This document shows, piece after piece, positions 22,625 to 35,987 of a DNA stretch of 64,000 nt (its first letter is position 1; every line of letters starts with the position of its first letter). This DNA comes from Episyrphus balteatus. Lineage: Eukaryota; Arthropoda; Insecta; Diptera; Syrphidae. The notes under the pieces are model-generated. The model was not told the origin of the DNA. It made no database searches and was given only the letters and a program-made list of their open reading frames with translations. The position numbers were made by a program, and so were the translations under genes. The DNA lies in assembly GCF_945859705.1 (NCBI RefSeq), contig NC_079134.1, forward strand, positions 155,035,718 to 155,099,717, read 5' to 3'.

Positions 22625-24639
22625 GTTTTATTGATATTAGCGTCCTTTCATTTTATAGATCATTAACAACAAATTTTGTGATATAATATAAATCAGTTGT
22701 AAAATAGAATGTAAAAAGCTAATTCCACTGTACTGTGTATTTGTATTGTGAGTATTTCACAGTGGATTGATAACACTGGTAAACAAAATTGCACCAAAAA
22801 ATCGATTATTGAGTTCTTATAACGGAAATATCTCGAAAACGCGAGCTGATACAAAATTTTTGACTACCGATTCGAGTCCAGCACTCAAAAAACTTTCGGA
22901 AAAGTTCATCAAACTTATTAAAACAAAAATCTTGTTGCCCAATGTAATCCTTATAACTTCTATACTGACATGTTTGTATCAATTCTCGTATTAGATTCTG
23001 TAAAAGAACTGTTTAAAAGTTAAAACAAAATTATTTAAATCGATGTTCATTATTCAGAATTTAATTTTCAAATTCCAAGACTTGAAAAAATTATAATTTT
23101 CAATGAAACCAACCTTAATGAAATCATCCGCAGGTGCGGTTGGTTTTTTTTTTTATATAAATTCATGTATTTGAATTGAGGTTAAAACTGACGGAAATAA
23201 TTACTTGGTAACCAATATTTTCACTGATAATTGCCTTTTCGTGTTTCCATATCTACTTTTCAGTTTAATATATGTTATTATAGGTACCAACAACTCCAAT
23301 GCAAAGGTAGAGGATCCTTTGTATGTGAGTTGTTGGTAGAATTTATATATCAAGAAATCAGGATTCCATGAAATACAGGAAAAAGAGAGAGTATTTAATT
23401 AAAGTAAAGTTGTGGTTTGTAGGTATTGTCTTCTTGGATTTTTACAGGTTAATTAATTAAATCAAAGGTTAAACATTTATTTAATGAAAAACCACAGTTA
23501 AAAAAAGCATGTAGCGTTCACAAGGGAAATGTTAATTAATATTGATTTTTTTGCAGTTCAATTGACTTCAAAAAGATTGGTTGGATTTATTCATGTTGAA
23601 AATTGCGTGGTAGCTGAAAATGTTAAAGGTATAAACAAAATGTAAAATTAAGAAGAAATGATGCAAACGGAAAGCTTAAAATACGTTTATCCAGCTCATT
23701 TTTCCAAAAGAGACAACAAAATTATTATATTTCCTTTAGCAAAATAAGTCTTTATAGAAGAGTTTGGGGTATTGGAGTTTTAAAACGAAGCAGAATACAA
23801 ATTTGCTAAATTTTCAAAAAAAGTGTCAATAATGCAAAATCTGAACACGCCTAAAGGCAATGGTTGCCAGCTGTGTTGAATAAAAGAGAAGTTTGAATGA
23901 ATATTATAAATAAAACAAAGAAAGAAACTAATTTATTTTTACCTTAAAGAGCATTGAAAGACTAATAAAATAAATTGCCTTTTACTGCCTTTACTTAATT
24001 GACGCCTTTGGCTCTAACTATATAACTAACACTTTCATGGTCAATATTAATATTTAAAACTAGTGCCCTTGGCAAGTAAAGTGGTATACTGTACTGTGAA
24101 ATTAAATCTTAAATTAGGTACTACTGATTTTTAATAAATCATATATTACATAGTCAAATTATTATTCAGTAACGAATAATTTTTGATAAATTAAATTGCA
24201 TTATAGGATTTATAACAGATGTTGTCAATTTAATTTATCGTTTATAAGAAATTCATCCAATCAATCAATAAATCCTATATAAAATTAAAGAAAAAAACAA
24301 AATAAATAAAATCCACAGATTTATTTTGTATAAAAAAAAACATTAATGCTAATTTAGTGTCTAGTCGTCCCAAAGTCTGGCGGGGTTTTCTTTATGAATC
24401 ATAAAATATTCTTCTTATTTTTTCTTTCTTATACATATTTGTTTTTTTTTTTTTTTTTTTGTGTTATTGAGGGATTTAGTTTTATTTTGTGTTCTATTGA
24501 CCGGATTTGTCGTCATTTCTTAAAATATCCAATATTTGTACGAAAGAATTCATATTGAATTCGTAGAGGGAATTAGATAATATAATACTATTTTTTTTTT
24601 AATTTAGATACACATGTAATATGTATTGTATATGTGTGA
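22625..24639. other. AT-rich DNA without a recognised gene
   Basis: An AACCAACC/GGTTGGTT hairpin lies near 23110-23145. I see no exon, RNA gene or clear mobile element ends. Confidence 0.35.
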
Positions 24640-24647
24640 ATGTGTAT

Positions 24648-24965
24648 TAGGGTGTGTCAAAGTGCGTCAAACTATGGAATTTTCAAATTTAATAGCTTTT
24701 AAAAGTTGCATTTTCATTTTAATAAATATCTTTGGCTAGCTAAAAATATCGGAAGAAATCGAAGAAATTTGGATTATTAGAGATTTTTGAAATATATGTT
24801 TTTTTTGGATATACAAAAAATCATTTCTGATGAAAAACTTTTAAGCTTATATTTGTTCAAATTGAACACTTAATGAAGAAGATGCGAAATAATAAGCGGA
24901 GGAAAAAAAAAATCATTTTTTCATATAAAATCTTTTTTTTTTCATACAAAAGTGACACCACCCTA
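24648..24965. mobile_element. 318-bp hAT-type MITE
   Basis: The termini are TAGGGTG and CACCCTA, and the inverted match continues imperfectly to TGTCA. The 8-bp sequence ATGTGTAT is duplicated exactly at 24640-24647 and 24966-24973, as expected for hAT elements. The interior is non-coding. Confidence 0.75.
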
Positions 24966-24973
24966 ATGTGTAT

Positions 24974-26547
24974 GTTGTATGTGTATAAGAATAAATTTTT
25001 TTTTATTTAATTTATCCCTTAAGAGAAAAAAATTAATGAATCAGAAGATAAATACTTGGCTCGGTGATTTATTTTAATGAGAAAATAAAATGTTGAAAAG
25101 TGAATAAAACAGATTTAATATGAAAACACATTATGCTTTATATTTTTATAGTTAAAACAAGAGCAATTTAAAAATTAAAAACAAAATCTTTCACTATTTT
25201 ATTTGTAGCGTTTAGAGCTTTATTAGTTTGGGTTAGAAAATGAAGAAAGAAAGAAAAAGAATTGATCCTTTTCTTTTTTTTTTTTAACTGTTATACAAAG
25301 CATAATACACTAGTTATATAGTGTTTTCTCACTTCTGTCACATTTATTTGAGTGACAAAATTGCACATAAATGTATGTATATGACATGTATGACAAAATA
25401 TCTCTAAAAAATGACAAAAAATCGAATTTTTCACTAACAGAAGGTTGAGTTTTAACTGTTATATTTTACTGAGCACTGCTTCTAATTCGTTCAATACCTA
25501 GTAATCTCTTACATCGGTAAGTAGGAAGAAAGTGGACCTAGGTCAGGTGGTCTAGGTCCTTTAATGACTCAAACTAGAAGACGTTAGCTTATCGCGAGTG
25601 ACAACTTGTCAACTTGTCAACTTGTAAACGCTCTGTATTTTTTTTTTTAAATAATGGCACGGTGCCATATAAGAATTGAGGCCTTCCCACACCTTCTACT
25701 GTATGGGTGGCAAAAAAAAACAAAAAATCTACCAAACAACTTTTGTATGAACCGGAACGTCGACGTTCGGGTGTTGAATTTTGTTGATACAAAAACGTTG
25801 TCAGTTTTTTTTTTTTTTTTTAAACAAATATTTCTACTGGGCCTTTGAAAAGAACGAACAAATAAAATACAGCCCTTGAAAAAAACAATAAACGACAAAC
25901 TAGTCGTTGGACAAATTACATTTTACTTCAATCAGTCAAGGTTAAGCTATGTGAAGCCAAAAATGCGACTGCAAATTTTTTTTAACTAAACTTGTCCACT
26001 CTATGTTTGTTCAACTAAAATTCTCGTTTGTCCACCCTTCAAAAAAATTTTAGGATAAATAAATTTTTTTTATTGGAAATCTGAAAAATGAAATATCGCT
26101 TAAAACCCTCAAAGTTGAGATAAAAGTATAAAACAAATTGCTGTCCAGCTCGAGTTCTTGATACATTTCCAAAATCATAGTTTGTCCACTCTACGTTTAA
26201 GAAAAATTCAAAAAAAAAATTTGCACTATACCTTTACAATTCAAAAGTGCACAAAATTAAAAAAAAAAAAGTTACGCATACACCACAGTGACTTTCTTAA
26301 TTTCTTCTAACTTAATCACTGACTGATTAGTAAAATAAAAAAAACGAATAGTCTAGTAAACAAATCATAACTTTTTTGGTCATTTACTAACTTAAAATTA
26401 TACGGTTGTAAAGTCAAAATTTTGCCTAATTTTTGAACTAAGAAATACAAACTAAAACAGTGAATTAATTTGTTGGAATAACTGGTTAATTCAGAAAAAG
26501 TGTAAAAAGAATAATTCTTACATTGATTAAAACAAATTTTGATTTTT
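24974..26547. other. AT-rich DNA without a recognised gene
   Basis: A CAACTTGT triplet repeat occurs at about 25602-25625, and TTGTCCACTCT recurs at about 25996 and 26179. The longest open frames here are low-complexity and unconvincing. Confidence 0.35.
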
Positions 26548-28063
26548 TAGTGGAGTAACTAAAGCTCAAAAATTGGCAATATTAGGGAACCCGGCCGAAC
26601 AGCTTAGATTTTGATGATCTTTTTTTTCAAACGTCGGTAATTAAAAATACTTTAAAGTCTATAGATTAAAAATTGCCGGTGTTGCCGTTTTGATTTTTTA
26701 AATTTAATTGAAGATTTTTGTGAACAAAAACAAATTTTTTTCAAAAATTTTTCTTAAATTTCATAAATTAATTGATGCCAAAAGATTGTCTAGGAAATTC
26801 AAGGAAAAAAAATATATGGGAGTGAGGGACAATCTTCCATACTTCAAGCGATAGATGCAATTTTCTTATTAATTGACTTCAAACACAAAAAAAAATATTT
26901 GAACACAACGGCAACACCTACAATATTCAAATATACATTTTTTAAAAGCTAGAAGCTTAGTCATATATGTAAAATTAAAATTAAGTTCATTGAATGAACG
27001 GCTTTTGAAAGAATGGTAATTGAACTCAGATTTTTGAAAAAAAAAATTATTGAAAAAATTTTAACATGTCGCTTTTAAACTTGGCCGTAATATAAACTGA
27101 ATTTATTTTCAAATTTTTTTGGCGGCATTTATTATGATTTGAAATTAAAAAACGAACTGTCAATATGTATTACGGTTTATAAAAAAAAAAATTAAAAAGT
27201 ATTTCATTTTCGAAGAACATTTTTTAATAAGAGTTTTGAAAAAAAATTTAACTTATTTTTTTTTTAAGTTCAACATCTAAACATAAAATTATTTTTTATT
27301 CATTTAATAACCCTTACTGTTGAAAGTTAAATAGCAAAAATTTAAAGTTCCTATTTACCACAGTCTTTGAGAAAATTAATTATTTCAATGCAAAAATTCA
27401 GTTTTAATAAAAAAAACCATTGAAATTGAAGTAATTTTTCATTTTTTTTTTTTTCAAAAGTGTGATATATTTTACCTTTTTTGCTTCGAAATTTAACTGA
27501 TAATATTTATGGCCAAAAATTTTTTTTAAATAAATTCATATTTTATTAGAAAAAGTTTGGAAAAAAGTCATTCTAAATTTTTCTAATAACATTTTTTTTT
27601 AATTCTGAGTTTGAGGACCATTTTTTCAAAAAGTCTTGATTAAATTTAGTGGATTTAAATTTAAGAGATAAGAATGAGCTTCTGGCTTTTTAAAAATGTA
27701 TTTTAAAATATTGTAGGTGTTGCCGTTGTTTTCAAAATATTTTTTTTGTGTTTGAGTTCAGAATGTTAGAAAATTGCATTTATCGATTAAACGATGGAAG
27801 ATTGTCCCTTATATATTTTATATATTTTCCTTAAATTACCTAGAGAATCTTTTGCTATCATTTGTTTTATGAAATTTAAGCAAAAAAGAAATGGTTTTGT
27901 TAAAAAAAAATTAATTTTAATTTTAAAAAACAATACGGCAACACCGGCAATTTTTAGTCTATAGACTTTAAAGTATTTTTAATTACCTACGTTTGAAAAA
28001 AAATCGTCAAAATCAGAGCTGTTTGGCCGGGTTCCCTAATAATTTGCTTTAGTTACTCTACTA
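26548..28063. mobile_element. Foldback-type element with very long inverted arms
   Basis: The termini TAGTGGAGTAACTAAAGC and its near reverse complement at 28046-28063 enclose TTAGGGAACCCGGCC and GGCCGGGTTCCCTAA ends flanked by TA (26580-26581 and 28040-28041). The inverted similarity runs inward for roughly 450 bp, including GGCAACACCGGCAATTTTTA-like and CAACGGCAACACCTACAATA segments. The inner part may be a separate TA insertion in a short palindromic element. There is no coding sequence. Confidence 0.7.
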
Positions 28064-30029
28064 TTTAAGAGGTTGGCAATTTGAACAATTTTTTGTTATA
28101 AATTTTGAATTAAGGTTGGTCTAGCGGAAAAAAATGTTGGGCTGTCCTGGGCTCATTTTGGAAAATCGAAATAGGCATGCCAACTTCACCTAGCTGGTAA
28201 AACGGCACACTGTCTAAACACTGTCTAACTTTAAAAGCAAAATATATAGTCAAAAAGTTCCTTTTCCATTTTCTTGGAAAAAGTGGTGGTAAATCTCTCT
28301 AGATTTTTCAAAACCTCTTCTCAGGGTAGTTTTTGGAACTTTGAATTTTTTGGATGCTTTTTTCCAGATTTTGGGCTTTTGATAATGCATCCTCAGTCCA
28401 GAATTGTCTCTCTGTACCTACATCGTTTATATTTTCACTATAGCAGAGATGAAAATGTAAATATAAAACGGCATAGTATGCCATTTTACCCGAGTGATAA
28501 GTAGGCCATTTTTCCCGTTTTGGGTTATTTTTAATTTAAGTTTTATACATATACATATGTACTAAAAATTCTGACAAAAAATTGTTTATTGGTATAGTAG
28601 AAAACAAGGCGTGGGCAAACATCCTTAAAACCACACGAGGTAGGTAAGGTACTTGTGAACAATTTTCTTTATATCGTTCGGATTTTTAACTTTAAATAAA
28701 TACTTCAAGTTTTCTTATTGTTTTTTTTTTGTCAGGAGATGAGAAGTAGGAATAAGAAAGAATGACGTGATGGTGCGAGAAATACTTTTCATTGTTCTTA
28801 AATCTTAATTGTAAAAAATGATGCAGTTTTACATAAAGACTTTACTTTGTCTGGTATTTAATGGCTCGAATAATGGCTACAAGTTACTGTCACTAAATCG
28901 TAATTTATGTGTATTGATGTGAGTGGTATATTCTCACACACTAGAAAGAAATACATAAATGTTTTTTTTTTTTTTTTGTGAAAAAAAAAGAGGAACAAAT
29001 AAAATTAATGAATCAAATAATAAAACACAAAAAGTAATAATAATGAAACAAAAAAAAAAAATAATAATTTCTCTTTGACATTTCGCCGAAATTGACCTAA
29101 AAAAACACTTTGTTTTGATGCCGCAGTATGGCAGAAGTGTGCCAATTTCTAGTATCGACGAAACAATATTTTGTGAGTCATTTGTTTTTCCGGCTTTTTG
29201 TCAGGGTGTGGCTTGTCTCGTGTCACTGTCTGTGTTTTATTTTAGATCGTAGATGTTATTAATTTAAATTTTAAATTAAATTTTATTCTATGGCATACAA
29301 ATAAAGAAATAAAAATATGAGATGTTATCTTTTTTCGTTCCTGCGAGCAAAACTGCAATAATAGACAAAAAAAAAAAAACACTTCGAAACCTTTTTAGTC
29401 GATTTAAAAGCTTTACAAACAAAAACTAATCCTCGTTAGTTTTCGTTTAAATATTGCCAAATATTGACTCACTACCTCTCAGATTTATTGGCCTAATTAT
29501 ACCTTTATTTATTTTTTCCTATCAATTTAAATGGATTTCTGATCCCCACGTAACTCAATTTAATGCAAAAGCATACAAACCATATAGCCCATTAAATTGA
29601 AACAAGCTAATCGCATATCCTATCTAAATCCAGTGTTGATTTTTCGTAGAAATGTCGATATTTTGCCAATTACATATATAAGCGAAAAGGTACATTATAA
29701 AGCTTTTGAATTTAGCCAATAAAAGCAAAATAAAAGTGAAATAAAAAAAAAGGAAACCAAACACTGCCAAATTCTACTGTCATTCAAGAGATTAATTGAT
29801 GTCACTTCTAATTTCAATTGACATGATGTGTAGAGCTACCCAAAATCATTTTGCTGAATACCTTTTTATTTAAAATTATTTGTGTGTTGGTTTATCCTCT
29901 GGCTAAACATATACGAAAACACTTTACATCACTCAATTAGGCTTTGATTTTCTTTTATGTGGTAAAAATAACAAATTGAAACTCATGCAACTGCAACGCT
30001 TGCAGATCGTTAAAGAAACAGCCAAATCA
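28064..30029. other. AT-rich DNA without a recognised gene
   Basis: No supported exon or element ends. Poly-T and poly-A runs are common. Confidence 0.35.
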
Positions 30030-30750
30030 TAGCAAAAACTAATAAATCCTTGAGAAAAACTGATTAATTCAAAGCTGAATTAAGTTAACCTTAGCTGAAT
30101 TCATTAAACCACAGCTTAGTCCGGTAAATCACTGCTGAATTCAATAAATCACAGTTGAATTGAAAAAAAAAAACAAAGCTGAATTCAGTAAATCGCGGCC
30201 AAAAAATGGTGAATCAATGCAGAAACTTGTAAATTAAAGCTGAATCCAGTAAATCTTAGCTGAATACAAAAAATCACAGCTGAATCCTAAAAAATACATC
30301 AAAAACTGGTTAATTCTCAGTCAAAACCTATGAATCAATAACGCTAAATCCAGGAAATCCCAGCTGAATCCAATAAATCGTAGCTGAATTCTATAAATTA
30401 CATCAGAAACCGGTAAACTGCTAAAGAAGAAACTTTTTTATTCACAGGTGAAACTGGTTTATCACAGTTTAAGCCAATAAACCATAGCTGAAACCAGTAA
30501 ATCACAGCTGAATCCAATAAACCACAGCTGAATGCAATAAATCATAGCTGAATGCGGTAAATCAAGGGTAGATTCGGTGAATTTCAGTCGAATCCAGTAA
30601 ACTTTAGCTGAATACTGTAAATTACATCAAAGCCTGGTAAACTGTTAAAGAAGAAACTGGTTAATTTACAAGCGAATCACAGCTGAATCCAATTAACCGC
30701 AGCTGAATTCAGTAAAGCACAGCTAAATCAAGTAAATCACAGAAGATAAT
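30030..30750. repeat. Degenerate tandem repeat of about 20-24 bp, AGCTGAAT core
   Basis: Roughly thirty diverged units of the form ATCACAGCTGAATCCAATAA are present. The AGCTGAAT core is the most constant part. At least six units contain an exact CAGCTG, a class of E-box. Confidence 0.8.
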
Positions 30751-32935
30751 AACTGTTATAGAAACATCATATTTAAGTGAAGTTATCCAGAGTGTATAAA
30801 TTTAAACAGCAACATACCATTGTAGGTATGCCCATGTCAAACTGGTGTTCCTATCTATTTTCGACAAGCAAAAGTACACAAAACAACCTCATCCACTTTT
30901 CAATATTATCCAACTCAGATTGAGGCAACCAAAGCAAAGACCCAACTTAATTAATTGTCTGAACCACTAAGCTCACCCTGGTACCAGATCACCCTAGAAC
31001 AGAACAGCAGGACACAATCAAAAAAGTTCAACAAAACTTTATGCTGACCATTAATTTTGTTCCTATTTTTTATTTTGGTTGGCTTGCCTGGTTAAGGCGT
31101 ATTTAAACAACTGTTTTAGACACAAAATACGTAGATATAGTTACATGTAAACATTTTTGCCTTTTACCCATGTTTCACAAAACTTATCTAGGTATGACTT
31201 TCCAATTCACCATGCAACCCTTAAAGAGGACCTTAGCTTTAAATCTTCCCCCCAAAAAAAAGTTTACAAATTTTTTTTTTCACTTTTTTCTCTCTTCTTG
31301 TTTGAAAGTCATATACACATGTGACTTTTAAGGATAAACAAAAAAAAAAAAAGAAAGGACGAATTTGTATGTATTTTGTGTCGAAAAAAAAACTATGAAC
31401 AACTTGAACATACACAAAAATGGTAAACAGGAAGTTGGCTGTAAATCACTTTGCTAGATGTAAAATGGAAGCAGGCGAGGAATGTCCTTAAAACGATAAA
31501 GTTTTGGGCATCGCATGGATGCCATCTACCTAGTGAGTTGTCAGAAATATTGTTTCCTTTTTTTTAACATATTCGTAAGGTGAATATGCAAGGTAACCAA
31601 GCAAATAGGGACACATAAAAAAAATGTCGAATCCATATTCTTTATAATTTTATGTTTCACAAAATGTGTTTCTCTCTCATCCAGAACTAAATTAAATTTC
31701 ATTTCAAAAATTTAGGTAGGTACCTCTATCTGTATAGTGCTGGTCAGTTGACAGTTATTTTATTATAGAAAATATTTCTATTGATTTATTGAGTGTCCTT
31801 TCTAATAAAATTCGTTTCATGGATAAATCACTTTTAGAATTTGGCAAAATTTTGTCCGCATTGAAAATGATTGTGTGAAAGGGTGTTTTTGGACTACATA
31901 AATATGATAAAAGCTTTCACCTTTATCGTAGGTAAAGATAATTTATTGAATTGACAAAGTGTATAGGTAGGTATATAATTTAGAACTAAAAAGTTTATAA
32001 TAATGTAGATACCTACCAGAGGCCAATTTTTGAGAAAATTATGTGCGAATGAGAGGAGTTATATTCTAATATAGACACCATTTTAGGGATCGTAATTTTA
32101 TTTTAATAGGTTGTATTATGATAACGAGATTTAGGAAACTTTTTGGGTGTAAAAACAAGGAAAGCCTTTCAAAAGTTATAAATCGGAAATCAAATTTTAA
32201 AGGTAGGTTATGGTTTGGGTATAATTGGAGAAATTTAAATAAGAGGATTTTGAAATATCCTTGAAAAGACACTATAGGTATAGGTACATTTTAAAGGAAA
32301 CAGATGGAGGAAATAAATATCTTATCTAACTAAATTCAATTATTGATAATTTTAACTTTAATTTTGACTGTAAAGTGGTTTAATTTCCGACTCATTTGAT
32401 ATAGAGTTTGATTAAATTTTTTATCTTGTGAAAATTATACAAAATGATTTCATAAAATGTGTTTATCGATTTTAGTTTTTTTTCCCGTTAGGTTATAAAA
32501 TTGAGACTTTAAACATATATCAAGCTCAAAACGTTTAGATATATAACAAAATTGAGAGGATGTTAATCTAAAAAAATGTTCTATAATCATACTCTATCTG
32601 CAAAGTTGATACCTTACCTTTAAGAAAAAGCTTACCTTTGTACAAAAATAGCTATTTTAGTTAAATTTAAGGAACAATTAAAAAAAAAAATTATTTTTGC
32701 ATTAAAAAAAACCATTTTTTTTTTAAATCAATTTTTTGAAAAAGCATCGATGGATTTTGATATGAAACTTGTTGGCATACCATTTTTTTTTTTAAATTTC
32801 TATTCTTTAAAAATTATTTGTTAAACAAAATACTAAAACAGATGTTTTTCGTGATTTTAAATACAAATCTTACATTATTTTCAAGTTTTAATTAAATTTC
32901 TTATAAAATAATAATAATAGGAGAAAAGTTTAATA
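30751..32935. other. AT-rich DNA without a recognised gene
   Basis: No gene seen. Several AGGTAGGTA pieces are scattered between 31710 and 32210. A short AAAGGGTGTTTTT fragment near 31877 belongs to the family at 5560-6740. Confidence 0.35.
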
Positions 32936-33480
32936 AAATGCACGACTGGGGTCGCACGTACTTGCTCTTGCAGTTCAAAGCACTTCTATGTTGGTCTACT
33001 TGTAGATTTTAAAAGCTGGATCTAAATTAAAAAAAAAAAGATATTGGGGAAGAGCCGACATTTAGGGCAAAATTTTGTTAAATGAAAAAAAACTTTTTTT
33101 GTTATTTGACTTTTTTGAGAAAAAATAAAAATGCAGTTTTATTGCCACTGCTTTAAATATTACGTATACAAAGTTTAATCAAAATCGTTACAGCCGTTTT
33201 CGAGAAATTCGTAATATCGTATTTTTTGTATGGGAGGTATACGTTCTAAACGAGATATAAAAAAATAAAAAAAACCAACTTTCAGAATTACATAAAAATC
33301 ATCTGTACCAAATTTGGAGAAAATCCATCCACCCGTTTAGGCTGTGGAAATGTGTACAGATGGAATTGCGGGACCCACTTTTTTGGAATTCTCCATCATC
33401 GTAATGTTGGTTTTGATTAAAACCTCAATTTTTTTTTTCGACACGAAACCAATACTTGCCCTATAGAGCAAGTAAAAATT
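32936..33480. repeat. Dispersed repeat, copy 2
   Basis: It starts with GCACGACTGGGGTCGCACG then TTGCTC, like copy 1 at 1876, and ends with a small hairpin ACTTGCCCTATAGAGCAAGT (about 33455-33474). The 3' half resembles copy 1 around CATCATCGTAATG. The Penelope-like element begins just after it. Confidence 0.6.
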
Positions 33481-33749
33481 ACTCAATAAAATAAAAGATA
33501 AAGAATTTTCTTATACTCATATATTATATGTTGTTTATTTAACAAACGTTTTCGGGAATTCTTCCCATCTTCAGGTTCAAGCAAATAATAAATATTTTAA
33601 ATATTTTAAATTTAAATTTACATAAAAATCAATTTCTCAAATCTCTTAAATTTAAAAAATTAAAGTAATTTTTTAAAAAAATATCAAATAAGAATGTATG
33701 AATTTTAATTTGGTTTTAATATAAAATAAGATAAATGAATAAATGCGTT

Positions 33750-34460
33750 TTAGAATTTTGTCTCAAATATGTCTTTAGTTGTAAAGGGTTTCAAAAATGC
33801 ATGTAAGGAAGATCGTTCAAATAATTTGTTTTTATTCATATTATTTGTACGATGAATATATATTTCTTCGTATGCATTTAATAATTTTGGGTTATTTATT
33901 TGTTTTAATAACCGAAAACCTGCTAGGTTATGATTATTGCTAATCATGTGATCAGCTGGTGTTGATTGGTCAACTGTTTTAGAGTGGATAGATTTGTAAT
34001 GTTCTGACCATCTTATTTTAGCCGTTCTTCTCGTTTGACCAATGTAAACTTCATTACAATCTTGACAAATAACGGAATAAATTCCAGATTTGTCAAGAGT
34101 GTCAGTCTTGTCTTTTACAGTGCCAATCAAAGTTTTTACTTTATTACCAGTACTGTTCGGTGATAATTTAATTGAATAATTATTAAGCACTTTCATCAAA
34201 GAATATGTCAACCCTTCTACAAACGTACCACCCATGTAAGTGATAGCTTTTTCTTTATTAGATACTAAAGTTGTTAAGTCTCTCAACTCCTTTTTTCTCA
34301 TATGTTTTTTCAATAAAGAATTGACAATTTGTATGCTATAACCATTTATTGTAGCTATTCTATGAATAGTGTCCACTTCTTTGATGAAATTGTTTTTGCT
34401 AAGAGGAACATGAACAGCACGGTAACAATAAGAATTAAATGCTGCAAACTTTGTTTGGTT
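33750..34460 (-). pseudogene. Penelope-like C-terminal fragment in the inverted arm (RT end and GIY-YIG)
   Basis: This frame encodes the same sequence as residues 171-406 of the plus-strand copy, differing at very few residues (for example H for L near the end, SSLHAFLKP versus SSLLAFLKP). It begins abruptly at the inversion breakpoint near 34460 and lacks all catalytic RT motifs. It is therefore an element fragment, not an independent gene. Its near identity to the other arm indicates a recent event or gene conversion between arms. Confidence 0.85.
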
Positions 34461-34461
34461 A

Positions 34462-35811
34462 TGCAAGGAGTTTTCAAGATTTCAACAACCAGCCGGATAC
34501 TATGTTAAAAACTCTCTTGAATTCATAAATGAAGTAAGAAAAATAAAAATTCCAAAGGACTATATTCAAGCATCTATTGACATCGACAACATGTACAACA
34601 GTATTCCCGTAACAAATGCTGAAGAGTCAATTAAAAATTGGTTGGAAACCATAAATACATTAGATAATTCAAAGGTAAATGAATACATGCGTCTTGTCCA
34701 TTTATGTTTTTCAAAAAACTATGTCCAATTTAATGGTGAGGTATATGAGCAAATTGATGGCTTAGCAATGGGTAATCCCTTATCTGCTTTTGCAGCAAAT
34801 TGTTTCATGGCTGAATTTGAGACAAAAGCCAAGCAAAATTGCCCTGACTTTCCATTTTTATGGGTTAGATATGTTGATGACACTTATATCATCATTCATA
34901 AAGACAAACTCAATGTATTTCTCGATTTTTTGAACAATGTTATGCATGGTATAATAAAATTCACATTTGAAACAGAAGTCAATTTTTGTCTACCATTTTT
35001 AGACCTTATGGTAAAAAGAGTTGAGAGTTATATTGAGTTTGATATTTATCGAAAACCAACAAATACTGATAGATGTATTCCATCAAGTTCTTACCACCCA
35101 AACCAAACAAAGTTTGCAGCATTTAATTCTTATTGTTACCGTGCTGTTCATGTTCCTCTTAGCAAAAACAATTTCATCAAAGAAGTGGACACTATTCATA
35201 GAATAGCTACAATAAATGGTTATAGCATACAAATTGTCAATTCTTTATTGAAAAAACATATGAGAAAAAAGGAGTTGAGAGACTTAACAACTTTAGTATC
35301 TAATAAAGAAAAAGCTATCACTTACATGGGTGGTACGTTTGTAGAAGGGTTGACATATTCTTTGATGAAAGTGCTTAATAATTATTCAATTAAATTATCA
35401 CCGAACAGTACTGGTAATAAAGTAAAAACTTTGATTGGCACTGTAAAAGACAAGACTGACACTCTTGACAAATCTGGAATTTATTCCGTTATTTGTCAAG
35501 ATTGTAATGAAGTTTACATTGGTCAAACGAGAAGAACGGCTAAAATAAGATGGTCAGAACATTACAAATCTATCCACTCTAAAACAGTTGACCAATCAAC
35601 ACCAGCTGATCACATGATTAGCAATAATCATAACCTAGCAGGTTTTCGGTTATTAAAACAAATAAATAACCCAAAATTATTAAATGCATACGAAGAAATA
35701 TATATTCATCGTACAAATAATATGAATAAAAACAAATTATTTGAACGATCTTCCTTACTTGCATTTTTGAAACCCTTTACAACTAAAGACATATTTGAGA
35801 CAAAATTCTAA
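34462..35811 (+). pseudogene. Penelope-like reverse transcriptase with GIY-YIG endonuclease, 5'-truncated
   Basis: The frame is open upstream of the first ATG (34591) to the breakpoint, so the ATG is not the true start. Before it, SIDIDNMYNSIP is RT motif A. Numbering from the ATG, QIDGLAMGNPLS (54-65) is the palm motif preceding the catalytic centre, and YVDD (94-97) is the catalytic motif C. A GIY-YIG nuclease follows, with GIY at 296-298 and YIG at 309-311 and a downstream conserved Arg/Glu region (YEEIYIHRTNN). This RT plus C-terminal GIY-YIG order defines endonuclease-bearing Penelope-like elements. The family is usually around 700-850 aa, so roughly half the protein is missing. There are no internal stops. 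Confidence 0.9.
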
Positions 35812-35987
35812 AACGCATTTATTCATTTATCTTATTTTATATTAAAACCAAATTAAAATTCATACATTCTTATTTGATATTTTTTTTAAAAAATTACTTT
35901 AATTTTTTAAATTTAAGAGATTTGAGAAATTGATTTTTATGTAAATTTAAATTTAAAATATTTAAAATATTTATTATTTGCTTGAAC

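Noticed and set aside
22767..22994. 75-codon frame
   Set aside because: Sequence looks like a dispersed non-coding repeat (cgaaaacgcgagctgata-type); no domain seen.
23105..23150. AACCAACC/GGTTGGTT hairpin followed by a T-run, resembling an intrinsic terminator
   Set aside because: The sequence is eukaryotic; the pattern is coincidental.
31960..31975. ATAGGTAGG, the nonamer of Drosophila hsr-omega repeats
   Set aside because: A single occurrence 16 kb from the heat-shock promoter, among scattered AGGTAGGTA pieces; no link to the satellite locus.
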